The notes under the pieces: generated by a model
What the model was told of the DNA's origin: nothing
What the model saw: only the letters and a program-made list of their open reading frames with translations
The model's database searches: none
From: Micavibrio aeruginosavorus
GTDB lineage: Bacteria > Pseudomonadota > Alphaproteobacteria > Micavibrionales > Micavibrionaceae
Assembly (NCBI GenBank): GCA_003240795.1
Contig: QFNK01000007.1
Coordinates: forward strand, 1-19,273
Reading direction: 5' to 3'
DNA: 19,273 bases
Made by a program: the position numbers and the translations under genes
Shown here: positions 7,512-14,464 of the stretch, piece by piece
How positions within the stretch are numbered: position 1 is the first letter of the stretch
Layout of the letters: the number at the start of each line of letters is the position of its first letter

Positions 7512-8759
7512 ATGGTCGCAGAAAAACGCATAAATACCATCGAAACAGACGTTGCGATTATCGGCGGCGGGCCTGCGGGATGCTGCCTTGCCGCGCTTCT
7601 GGCCGCGAACGGCGTAAATGCCATCTGCATCGACCGCGAAGATCCGGCGAAGGCCGCGCCATCCAATTTCGACGGGCGCACCATGGCGGTGTCGTTCGGG
7701 TCGCGCCGCGTGATCGAAGCGGCAGACGCGTGGGATCACATGGAAAAGAGCGCCAGCCCCATCCGCGATATCGATATTCTGGACGGCGGCGGCCCTACCC
7801 TTCTTACGTTCCTGTCGGATGATGTGGAGCAGGATGCGTTCGGATGGGTAATTGAAAACCGTATATTGCGCACCTCCCTTTACGCCGCGCTGGCGGCAAA
7901 GAAAAACGTCACGCATCTTGCGCCCGCGGGTGTGCAGGGTTTTTCCCATGCGGATGATTACGTCACCGTGCATCTGGAAGACGGGCGCGATGTCCGAGCG
8001 AAGCTGGTTGTCGGCGCGGATGGAAAGCACTCTTTCACGCGCGAGCAAATGGGTATCGGCACGCGCGGATGGGATTATGGTCAAAAGGCGCTCGTCTGCA
8101 TCGTCTCCCACACCAATCCGCACAATCAGATGGCGATCGAGGATTTCCGCAGCGAAGGACCGCTTGCGATCCTGCCGTTGCTCGACGACGCGAACGGCAA
8201 TCACAGATCCACGATTGTCTGGACAGAAGAGGCGCACACGAAGAACAGCGCGGCACAGTGGGACGAGGATACATTCAACGCAGCATTGCGCGAGCGGTTT
8301 CCGGCGTCTTACGGTGACGTGAAACTGGCGGGGCCGCGTTTTTCCTATCCCCTCACCCTGTCCCACGCGCACAGCTATATCGGCAGGCGCATGGTATTGG
8401 TTGCCGATGCGGCGCATGCCATTCACCCGATTGCGGGGCAAGGACTGAACCTTGGTTTGCGCGATGTCGCGGAACTTGCGGAGCTGGTCATCGGGGCGCA
8501 GCGCAGCGGGCAGGATATCGGCAGTAACGAACTGCTTAGCAAATATCAGAGTGCGCGCAGGCCGGACAATATGGCGATGGCCGCCGCGACGGACATGCTG
8601 AACAGATTATTCTCCAACCGCTCCGGCCCGCTGCGTCATGCGCGGAAAGCAGGATTGCGCCTTGTGCAGAAATTTCCGGCGGCGCGGCAATTCCTGATGA
8701 AAAACGCAATGGGCGCGTCCGGCCTTTTGCCGACCCTGATCCGCACCGGAAAATTCTAG
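7512..8759 (+). CDS. UbiH/UbiF/COQ6-family FAD-dependent hydroxylase
   Basis: 415 residues, normal for the family. Motifs in order: the dinucleotide-binding GGGPAG at 18-23, the DG motif VVGADGKHS near 168-173, and the second FAD site VADAAHAIHPIAGQGLNLG with Asp299. The usual Gly before this Asp is Ala here, a variant I believe also occurs in alphaproteobacterial members. Such flavoprotein monooxygenases hydroxylate the ring of ubiquinone precursors, using NAD(P)H and oxygen, at the cytoplasmic face of the membrane. Which ring position (UbiH, UbiF, UbiI or UbiL type) cannot be read by eye. The start has only a weak purine run (AAAGAAG). The gene ends tail to tail with thpR, sharing CTAG. Confidence 0.93.
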   Translation: MVAEKRINTIETDVAIIGGGPAGCCLAALLAANGVNAICIDREDPAKAAPSNFDGRTMAVSFGSRRVIEAADAWDHMEKSASPIRDIDILDGGGPTLLTFLSDDVEQDAFGWVIENRILRTSLYAALAAKKNVTHLAPAGVQGFSHADDYVTVHLEDGRDVRAKLVVGADGKHSFTREQMGIGTRGWDYGQKALVCIVSHTNPHNQMAIEDFRSEGPLAILPLLDDANGNHRSTIVWTEEAHTKNSAAQWDEDTFNAALRERFPASYGDVKLAGPRFSYPLTLSHAHSYIGRRMVLVADAAHAIHPIAGQGLNLGLRDVAELAELVIGAQRSGQDIGSNELLSKYQSARRPDNMAMAAATDMLNRLFSNRSGPLRHARKAGLRLVQKFPAARQFLMKNAMGASGLLPTLIRTGKF

Positions 8760-9313
8760 TAAGGCGGCAGCGCGAAGGTGCGCAGGATCGAATAGCGTTT
8801 TTCCCCTTCCTCCGCTGAGGCGGAACGCATGAGGTGGAATTCCTTTGCCTGCCAGCTCGCGTGAATATCCCGGCCGTACCGCTTTGCATACTCCTCGGCA
8901 TTCTTCGTGCTTCGCAGGCGGGCAAGCGTGACGTGCGGCATATAGGCGCGCTTTTCAAAAGTCAGGCCGAGCGGCTCCATCTTCTGCGTGATGCCGTCGG
9001 TGAGCAGGGAGAGTTTCTTTACGCTCTGCACGGCGGCGTAAAGAATGCACTGGCGTTTCTTTTCAAACATGCCGAGGCCGGAGACTTCGACACCGAAAGG
9101 GGCAGGTTTACGCATTCCATCGAGAGCGTCTTCGATATCGGGGATAAGGTTTTGATCCACCTCGCCCAGAAAACGCAGCGTTATGTGGAAGTCATGCGGA
9201 TTGGTGATCCGCTGAAAATCCAGTTTCACTTTCGGCAGGGCAACGATCTTGTCCCTTAACGCACCCGGAACGTCCAATGCAGTGAAAAGGCGAACCTTGC
9301 CCTCGCCGCTCAT
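8756..9313 (-). CDS. thpR: RNA 2',3'-cyclic phosphodiesterase (2H family)
   Basis: 185 residues. The two catalytic HxTx motifs of the 2H phosphoesterase superfamily are present: HITL at 43-46 and HVTL at 127-130, with the N-terminal VRLFTALDVP typical of ThpR/LigT. The family hydrolyses 2',3'-cyclic phosphates on RNA ends and can reverse to form 2'-5' linkages in vitro; the physiological substrate is unclear. The ATG overlaps the stop of the preceding membrane protein gene (ATGA), so it is the last gene of the minus-strand dot/icm transcript. That link is most likely one of transcription rather than function. Confidence 0.94.
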   Translation of the reverse strand: MSGEGKVRLFTALDVPGALRDKIVALPKVKLDFQRITNPHDFHITLRFLGEVDQNLIPDIEDALDGMRKPAPFGVEVSGLGMFEKKRQCILYAAVQSVKKLSLLTDGITQKMEPLGLTFEKRAYMPHVTLARLRSTKNAEEYAKRYGRDIHASWQAKEFHLMRSASAEEGEKRYSILRTFALPPY

Positions 9314-9903
9314 TCATCCACCAGAGGGTTTTTCCATTTCGGCGGCAGAACCAGATAAGGGTCGCTGGAAATGATCGTCGGCAGGGAAACATTGAAGCTG
9401 CGGATCAACGCCGGATCGACGGGACGGCGGTTTCGCATGATCTGCGTGACCTTCATGCCCATCTTCTCATCGGGTCCGAAGGTGCATTCGATCATTTCCT
9501 GTTTGAATTCGCCATAAGGATCGACATTCGTGAAGTAAATACGCACGGCGGTGCGGGAACCTTCGATATCGGTATAGCGCAGGGTATGCGGGTAGGGCGT
9601 GTTTTGCTCAAGGAAGGCGGAGCAGATGCCGAACGCCATGGAGCCGTTCTTCGGCTGGCAGGAATAGATCATCAGGATAAGGATCAGGGCAACGACACCG
9701 CCCGCGCCATACATGATCTGCTTGATGTTTTTCTGGGTAAGCTCGATCGGCTTTCTTGCCTGCTGCTTGAGCTGCGCGTCGAGCCCCATGGTGGGAGCAT
9801 CGTCGTTGAAATCATCCGTTTGCTCAGGTGCCGGCGTTTCCGGCTGCGGTTGCGCCGGAACGGGCTCGGTCGGTTTCTTCGGGTCTTCGGTATTGTCGCT
9901 CAT
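9310..9903 (-). CDS. Unknown bitopic membrane protein coupled to icmB
   Basis: 197 residues from the ATG at 9903, which shares one base with the icmB stop (TGATG); a GTG one codon earlier is possible. The layout is: a cytoplasmic Pro/Glu-rich tail (1-40), a basic/Gln-rich segment, one membrane helix at about 64-81, then a periplasmic domain of about 115 residues with cysteines at 82, 94 and 140. The topology resembles DotF- or DotI-type components (short cytoplasmic tail, one helix, periplasmic domain), but I see no sequence match to a known Dot/Icm protein. The overlaps with icmB on one side and thpR on the other put it firmly in the operon. It is a candidate lineage-specific secretion component. 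Confidence 0.8.
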   Translation of the reverse strand: MSDNTEDPKKPTEPVPAQPQPETPAPEQTDDFNDDAPTMGLDAQLKQQARKPIELTQKNIKQIMYGAGGVVALILILMIYSCQPKNGSMAFGICSAFLEQNTPYPHTLRYTDIEGSRTAVRIYFTNVDPYGEFKQEMIECTFGPDEKMGMKVTQIMRNRRPVDPALIRSFNVSLPTIISSDPYLVLPPKWKNPLVDE

Positions 9904-12893
9904 CACTTATCGGATTCGGGCGTTTTGTCGAGGCGCGAAGAGCTAGCATCGACAAGTTCGTTTACAATCTCGTTTACAACCTGGCTGACGGCAGCGGAGC
10001 GTATCTCCCCTTTTTCCGCCAGCATCATGACGCGGCGCTTGATCTCGCCGCGCGCGCTTCCGCCCGGGAAGTTGGCAGCAAGCATCTGTCTTGCACGGCT
10101 TGCGCCCAGTTTCTGATAAAGGCGCGTGCGGATCAAAACGTCTTCGGACGATGTGGACAGCGCCCAAAGCTCGATCGGGCCAAGCGTGTTCAGCAAATGC
10201 TGCTCATACTTTCCTTCGACCGTGCCGAGGACGAGCAACGCGGGGGCGCCGCCGGCGCGCGGGCCGGTCAGTTTGTAGCGGATGATATTGCGGGCGGTTT
10301 GGGAAAGGCCGAAACGCTCGCGGATATTGTCCACGGCCTGATCCGAAATGGCCGCGCCAAGAACCCAGACGCCTGTTGCGAGGTCGACCATGTCGTTGTC
10401 GAAGTCTTCCAGAAGCTGGGAAGAAAGGGCGATCTGCACACCGCGCTTTCTTCCTTCACGCACGTCGCGCACGACCTGCGCCCGGACGGAGCGGGAGCGC
10501 GACGTTCTGTGGAATTCGTCGTAGCAAAGACGCTTGGGCGTTTCGATGATATTCTGCAGGCGGAGCTCGTGATAGAGGCGGTATTTCTCCGGCATGTGTT
10601 CGATCATTTCCATGCCGACCCACCAGCTGCGAACCAATACGTGACGCGCCAGCATGTACATGATGGACGTCTGGCGGTCGGCCGTATCGTCGCCCTGCGG
10701 CGACACGTCCATAAGGTCGAGCGAGCAGACGCGTGAATCGGACACGTCAAAGCGCGTGATGCCCGAAAGGATCGGAAATTCGCGGATGGATGACGTCACC
10801 ATACGTTCAAACGCGTTGATGACCGTTTCGGCGGTCATGCCGATCGATGTTTCTTCGAGCAGCGATCTGATCTGCGGACGGCGGGACGCGGTGATCGCAT
10901 CGGCCAGCGTCGGCACGGCGTAACGCTGCGCCAGCATCGCGACATGGGTTTCGCCCAGATCGAACATGCGGTCGACGACGTCCCACCAGTACGGGTCCGT
11001 CGGCAGGTGCAGGTTGTGGCGGGCAATCGCCTCATCCACCGCATGGTCGAGGCGCGGCAGGTACGGGCGCGGCTCCGCATTCGCGGATGTATCATCGCGC
11101 CAGCGGAACATCTCGTCCACGACAAGGCCGGCCAGCTGCTGGATACCGTCATAGGGGCGTTCCTGCCCCGGCGGGGTGCAGAGAAGCGTCAGGAGTTCGA
11201 CGAGATAGCTGCGCTCGTCCAGCATCGGATAACGGCAGCCCAGCTGTGTGTCGAACGGGTTTACCGCATATTGCTGCGTCATCTGCAGGCGGTAGGCGGC
11301 GGCCTCATGCTGGCGCGTTTCCGGCAAAGCTTCCTTGATCAGGGAGATCATGCCCGAAGAAGACGGTCCGATATCGATGATGGCAATGAAAGGAAGCTGC
11401 GACAGGCCGGGCGTCAGGCAGCAGGCGATGTTGGTGGAGTTCAGCAGAACGGACTTACCGGCGCCCGGCTGCGCGAAGATAAGGTCGAACCACGTGGTCG
11501 TGACGTTTGTTCCGGTCTGATACGGCCATACCTTTCCGTCAGGCGTGCGGAATAGCATCGCGCCCTTGTCGAACGGCGAGGATGGACGCTGCCACGGCAT
11601 CAGCTTCATCACCTCGAACATCGGGGCGACGGCGGCGGGTGCGGTGCCCGCGCAGTGAATGCCAAGCGCGGAGGCCATGACGCAGTCCAGCGGATCGCCA
11701 GAGAATTCGGATACTTGGCAATAGCCCCACGACTCAACGGCCTGAACAAGGTTTGCGAGGCGGTCCTGCAGCAGGCGCAAATTGTCGCGCGGCGCCCATG
11801 TGGCAAGCGAAATACGCATGCGTACGACAGGCTCTTTGCGTGCCAGGCGCTCAAGACCTTCCAGGGAGAATTTGATCTGCTTGTTGACCGCGTTGGTCAC
11901 GCCGAGGATGGTTGCGGCAAAGGCACGGAACTGTGTCGCGTAAACACCGCCGCCTTCGATCAGGAAGGAAATGCGGTAAGGCACCTTCGCTTCGAAGAGA
12001 CGGTTGAGGAGCATCGGGAACGGGCTCGGGTCCATTGGTGCCAGCGTGATGTCCGCACCGCCCCAGACGAGGTCGCCGATCCGCACGATCGATTCATTGA
12101 GGATATAGCTGTCCGCCAATGCAAGCTGCTGGCGCAGGGTCGGCCATACGACATCGGACAGGTCGCCCTTCGTGAGCGGCGCGCGCGGCGGAATGTTGTC
12201 ACCGGGCAGGCAGGCGCTCCATTCTTCATGCGCCTTCGTCGGATAGAGGTTGTTCTTGATGGCGCGAAGGGCGTCATGAACGAGCATCACGTCGCTTTTG
12301 ATCCCCAGCTCATCCAGAGAGGAAACAACGGAAGCGATATAGGATTTGTGGCGTGTGCGCAGCGCGTCGAGCGCGGCCAGCGGATTTTGCGCGTAGCCGG
12401 CCTTCAGCCATTTCTTTTTACGGGATTCCGTGGCTGCGCGTTTCAGTTCATTCTTCGTCAGGACGGACGGGCGCGTCCACAAAACAAAGTAGCATTCCTC
12501 ATAAGACAAATAGCGAGAGAGGTGGCGCACTTTCTCTTCGAAGATATCGCCAACGTCCAGCTCGATCGCCTCCGCCGTCAGTTTCGACGGGCGCAGCAAA
12601 TTTTCGAGATGGTGCGAAATGCGTCCGGGGTCGCGCACAAAATAAACCTGCAGCGCATGGCCCTGACGGTCAAAGCGGGAGCCGATCTTGATGGTCGAAC
12701 CTTCGACGAGGAAGTTGTATTCCTCCTCCCCGATAATCTGGCGTGAACCATCGACCTTCACATATGTCACAAGCGATCCGTCGCTGGCGGCGAGCGTGAT
12801 TTCGTCGTCCGCCGTTTCAAGGCGGATAAACGTCTCCAGCGACTGCTTGAAAGCCGTCTGGAAAGGCGCGATTAGCTTGTTAAAAAAACGCAT
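9903..12893 (-). CDS. icmB: Type IVB secretion ATPase DotO/IcmB
   Basis: 996 residues, close to the known IcmB/TraU size. This is a VirB4-like ATPase at the cytoplasmic base of the type IVB machine, thought to power substrate transfer or assembly together with DotB. Walker A is QPGAGKS at 475-481 with Lys480; Walker B is RLCYDEFH with Asp792-Glu793. The N-terminal half is the VirB4-type assembly domain. A late segment, VQIALSSQLLEDF, looks like the sensor region of the ATPase. It starts at the ATG 12893-12891 with no clear ribosome binding site. dotN ends 131 bases upstream, and a gap with an AT-rich -10-like box and a GC hairpin separates them. The next gene overlaps by one base. Confidence 0.95.
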   Translation of the reverse strand: MRFFNKLIAPFQTAFKQSLETFIRLETADDEITLAASDGSLVTYVKVDGSRQIIGEEEYNFLVEGSTIKIGSRFDRQGHALQVYFVRDPGRISHHLENLLRPSKLTAEAIELDVGDIFEEKVRHLSRYLSYEECYFVLWTRPSVLTKNELKRAATESRKKKWLKAGYAQNPLAALDALRTRHKSYIASVVSSLDELGIKSDVMLVHDALRAIKNNLYPTKAHEEWSACLPGDNIPPRAPLTKGDLSDVVWPTLRQQLALADSYILNESIVRIGDLVWGGADITLAPMDPSPFPMLLNRLFEAKVPYRISFLIEGGGVYATQFRAFAATILGVTNAVNKQIKFSLEGLERLARKEPVVRMRISLATWAPRDNLRLLQDRLANLVQAVESWGYCQVSEFSGDPLDCVMASALGIHCAGTAPAAVAPMFEVMKLMPWQRPSSPFDKGAMLFRTPDGKVWPYQTGTNVTTTWFDLIFAQPGAGKSVLLNSTNIACCLTPGLSQLPFIAIIDIGPSSSGMISLIKEALPETRQHEAAAYRLQMTQQYAVNPFDTQLGCRYPMLDERSYLVELLTLLCTPPGQERPYDGIQQLAGLVVDEMFRWRDDTSANAEPRPYLPRLDHAVDEAIARHNLHLPTDPYWWDVVDRMFDLGETHVAMLAQRYAVPTLADAITASRRPQIRSLLEETSIGMTAETVINAFERMVTSSIREFPILSGITRFDVSDSRVCSLDLMDVSPQGDDTADRQTSIMYMLARHVLVRSWWVGMEMIEHMPEKYRLYHELRLQNIIETPKRLCYDEFHRTSRSRSVRAQVVRDVREGRKRGVQIALSSQLLEDFDNDMVDLATGVWVLGAAISDQAVDNIRERFGLSQTARNIIRYKLTGPRAGGAPALLVLGTVEGKYEQHLLNTLGPIELWALSTSSEDVLIRTRLYQKLGASRARQMLAANFPGGSARGEIKRRVMMLAEKGEIRSAAVSQVVNEIVNELVDASSSRLDKTPESDK

Positions 12894-12935
12894 AGAGGTC
12901 AGGTGCTTTTCACGAAAGGTCGAACGTCTTAAGGT

Positions 12936-12941
12936 ATTATA
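12936..12941 (-). promoter_or_regulatory. Candidate -10 box upstream of icmB
   Basis: On the minus strand this reads TATAAT, a perfect -10, within an AT-rich stretch about 43 bases before the icmB start. I see no convincing -35 box. It may give icmB its own promoter in addition to read-through from dotP-dotN. Confidence 0.35.
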
Positions 12942-12979
12942 CTATCTTCCGATAATATAGAGGAAATTTAGCCCGCGTG

Positions 12980-13002
12980 ACGCGGCCGTGCGCCGCGTTT
13001 TT
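12980..13002 (+). terminator. GC-rich hairpin with T run in + orientation, between dotN and icmB
   Basis: ACGCGGC (12980-12986) and GCCGCGT (12992-12998) form a seven-base stem with a five-base loop. Five T (12998-13002) follow on the plus strand only. On the minus strand, where dotN and icmB are read, the stem has A's before it and no T run after, so it should not terminate that transcript. It may block antisense transcription or act as a structure in the dotN-icmB mRNA. Confidence 0.4.
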
Positions 13003-13024
13003 GGAATAACGCCCGATAAGGGAA

Positions 13025-13711
13025 TCAGGCGGACGCCTTCATTTTTGCATAAAGCGTTTTCCACTGGCTTGGCGGACGATCGCCGAACGCGCCGTCCTTG
13101 GAACGCCAGTAGGCAAGGATCTGCGGGAACTGGTTGAATTTCAGGTCGCCTTCGGAAATGTTGCGGCGGTCGAGCGGGAAGAGCCTGATGCCCGCCAGCT
13201 TTTCATTGCGCGCCGCGTAATGTTTCGGCCCGAGGAAATCACGCAGTACTGCGGCGAGGAAAAGAGGATCGTCGGTCGCAAGTCGCGCCTTCGCATCCTC
13301 ACGCCGCGCCATGATGGTTTCCAGCGCACTGCGCGCGGCATCGGCGGTGGAGCCCTGCGAAATGCGGGCGACATAGATGGCACGTGCTATGTGGCTTAAT
13401 TGATACTGTTCGATTTCCGGCAGCCAGACGAGCACGCCGGAGTTCATCTGGCTTGTCTTTTCCAGATCGAAACATTGCTGGCAGAACACGCAGGCCGTGA
13501 CGAGGTTGTCCGGGCGCATGTCGTCCATGTTGCCGTTGAGGAAATGGACTTCCTGATATTTCTGGGATTTGAAGCCGCAATAGCGGCAGGTGTGGTCGTC
13601 GCGCTCCAATATCTTCGGCCGCAGTTCCTGCAGAGCCAGCGCGTTTCTTTCGGCATTTTGGGCATTGCCCGGTGAACGGACAATGCCCAGCGTTATTGGT
13701 ATAAGCTTCAT
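13025..13711 (-). CDS. icmJ: Type IVB secretion protein DotN/IcmJ (zinc, HNH-like fold)
   Basis: 228 residues from the ATG at 13711 (MKLIPITLGIVRSPGN), seven bases after the icmD stop. A longer reading to 13888 would overlap icmD by more than 150 bases and is unlike the family. Cys42, Cys45, Cys74 and Cys77 form two CxxC pairs (CRYCG and CVFCQQC, the latter with a fifth Cys80) that should bind zinc. Between them VHFLNGNMDDMRPDNLVTAC resembles an HNH endonuclease core. DotN of Legionella is known to have such a fold without needing nuclease activity and to join DotL and DotM in the coupling complex that receives substrates. Neither dotL nor dotM is in this window. The icmD-icmJ-icmB order equals that in Legionella. 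Confidence 0.92.
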   Translation of the reverse strand: MKLIPITLGIVRSPGNAQNAERNALALQELRPKILERDDHTCRYCGFKSQKYQEVHFLNGNMDDMRPDNLVTACVFCQQCFDLEKTSQMNSGVLVWLPEIEQYQLSHIARAIYVARISQGSTADAARSALETIMARREDAKARLATDDPLFLAAVLRDFLGPKHYAARNEKLAGIRLFPLDRRNISEGDLKFNQFPQILAYWRSKDGAFGDRPPSQWKTLYAKMKASA

Positions 13712-13718
13712 CAGATGC

Positions 13719-14108
13719 TTACTGAACGTCCATCTGGATCGCTTTGACTTTCGGTGCCGTAACCAGCTCGCCGTCGTTACCGATCGTGTTGCGCATTGCT
13801 TCGTATACGATAGGAAGTGCGAACAGACCGCCGCCTGCTGCCAGACGGATCGCGCCTTGCTGCAATGGAGCAGATGTCGGGTTTTCAACGTGGTCCTTGA
13901 TTTTCAGGATGCCGAGAACGCCGAGCAGAATACCCATCATGTAAGATACGCCGGAGATCAGACCCGGTACGCCGGAAATGGATCCCTCGATGTTGTCAAC
14001 GATCGTCGTAAAGTCCTTGTTTGCGAAAGCGGACTCAACACCGGATACCAAGCCGATAAAGCTTGCAGCGCTGGCCGTCAGCAAATGTTGTTTCAGTTTC
14101 TTAGTCAT
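13719..14108 (-). CDS. icmD: Type IVB secretion protein DotP/IcmD
   Basis: 129 residues from the ATG at 14108, preceded by AAGGAGA (14121-14115), the best ribosome binding site in the cluster. The signal peptide ends about residue 29 (VESAFA before NKDF). Two hydrophobic segments follow (about 51-69 and 88-104), separated by a polar loop KIKDHVENP. This is the IcmD/TraR pattern of a small inner-membrane protein; its exact job in the machine is not settled. Residues 47-110 closely match residues 49-112 of the fusion protein at 6083-7015, so the two are paralogous modules. It begins a transcription block after the AT-rich gap and runs into icmJ with seven bases between. Confidence 0.88.
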   Translation of the reverse strand: MTKKLKQHLLTASAASFIGLVSGVESAFANKDFTTIVDNIEGSISGVPGLISGVSYMMGILLGVLGILKIKDHVENPTSAPLQQGAIRLAAGGGLFALPIVYEAMRNTIGNDGELVTAPKVKAIQMDVQ

Positions 14109-14211
14109 TTGTGCTCTCCTTATTAAAATTCTCAAATCCGTATTCTTTGTTGCCCTTAACCCGATCAATCCGCTATCTGCATTCCGACCTGTATTGTGCC
14201 ATCTGTTATTC

Positions 14212-14241
14212 AGTATACAAAATCAAAAATTCTTTTGCGAA
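14212..14241 (-). promoter_or_regulatory. Candidate promoter for icmD-icmJ-icmB
   Basis: Read on the minus strand: TTCGCA (14241-14236), an 18-base AT-rich spacer, TATACT (14217-14212). The -10 matches five of six and the -35 four of six positions. It would give a leader of about 100 bases before icmD. Confidence 0.4.
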
Positions 14242-14434
14242 TTTCGGTTTTTTTGCTTCGTTTACAAGGACTAGACGCCCAGACAAACCCCGCTTCTCCG
14301 TATCTACAATTCCATTTAAACACATTTTGGACAAATAAGGCAAATTTATGGAATATAATTTTGTCTTATTTTTCTATTTATTTGAAAGTAAAGGACAATA
14401 TAGGCCTTTGCTTTTAGATTTTAGCCGCCAATCC

Positions 14435-14460
14435 TGCCACATTGAGGCAGAATTGTGGCA
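14435..14460. repeat. Inverted repeat just after the dotF-like gene
   Basis: TGCCACA (14435-14441) and TGTGGCA (14454-14460) are perfect seven-base arms around a 12-base loop. A second, exclusive pairing CTGCC (14434-14438) with GGCAG (14446-14450) is possible. It begins five bases after the stop codon on the minus strand. No T run follows, so it is not a standard terminator; an operator or an mRNA 3' structure are alternatives. Confidence 0.45.
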
Positions 14461-14464
14461 AAAC

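Larger units (their letters stand above)
14109..14464. other. AT-rich non-coding gap between dotF-like gene and icmD
   Basis: 356 bases with no credible gene; short open frames here lack start signals and family features. Positions 14221-14400 are about 31% GC by my count (56 of 180), far below the flanking genes. It holds a candidate promoter and the icmD ribosome binding site at the icmD end, and an inverted repeat at the dotF end. In Legionella-type order icmC would sit here. Whether it is a promoter-rich leader, a decayed gene or a small-RNA locus cannot be told. Confidence 0.75.

Noticed and set aside
11655..12746. Plus-strand open frame of 363 codons
   Set aside because: Antisense to icmB, with shadow-like composition and no recognisable motif.
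13712..13888. Upstream extension of dotN/icmJ
   Set aside because: It overlaps the coding region of icmD in another frame; the start at 13711 fits the family and the seven-base spacing.
14109..14464. Several short open frames in the AT-rich gap
   Set aside because: They overlap one another, lack ribosome binding sites, and are Phe/Ser/Lys-rich as expected by chance in AT-rich DNA.
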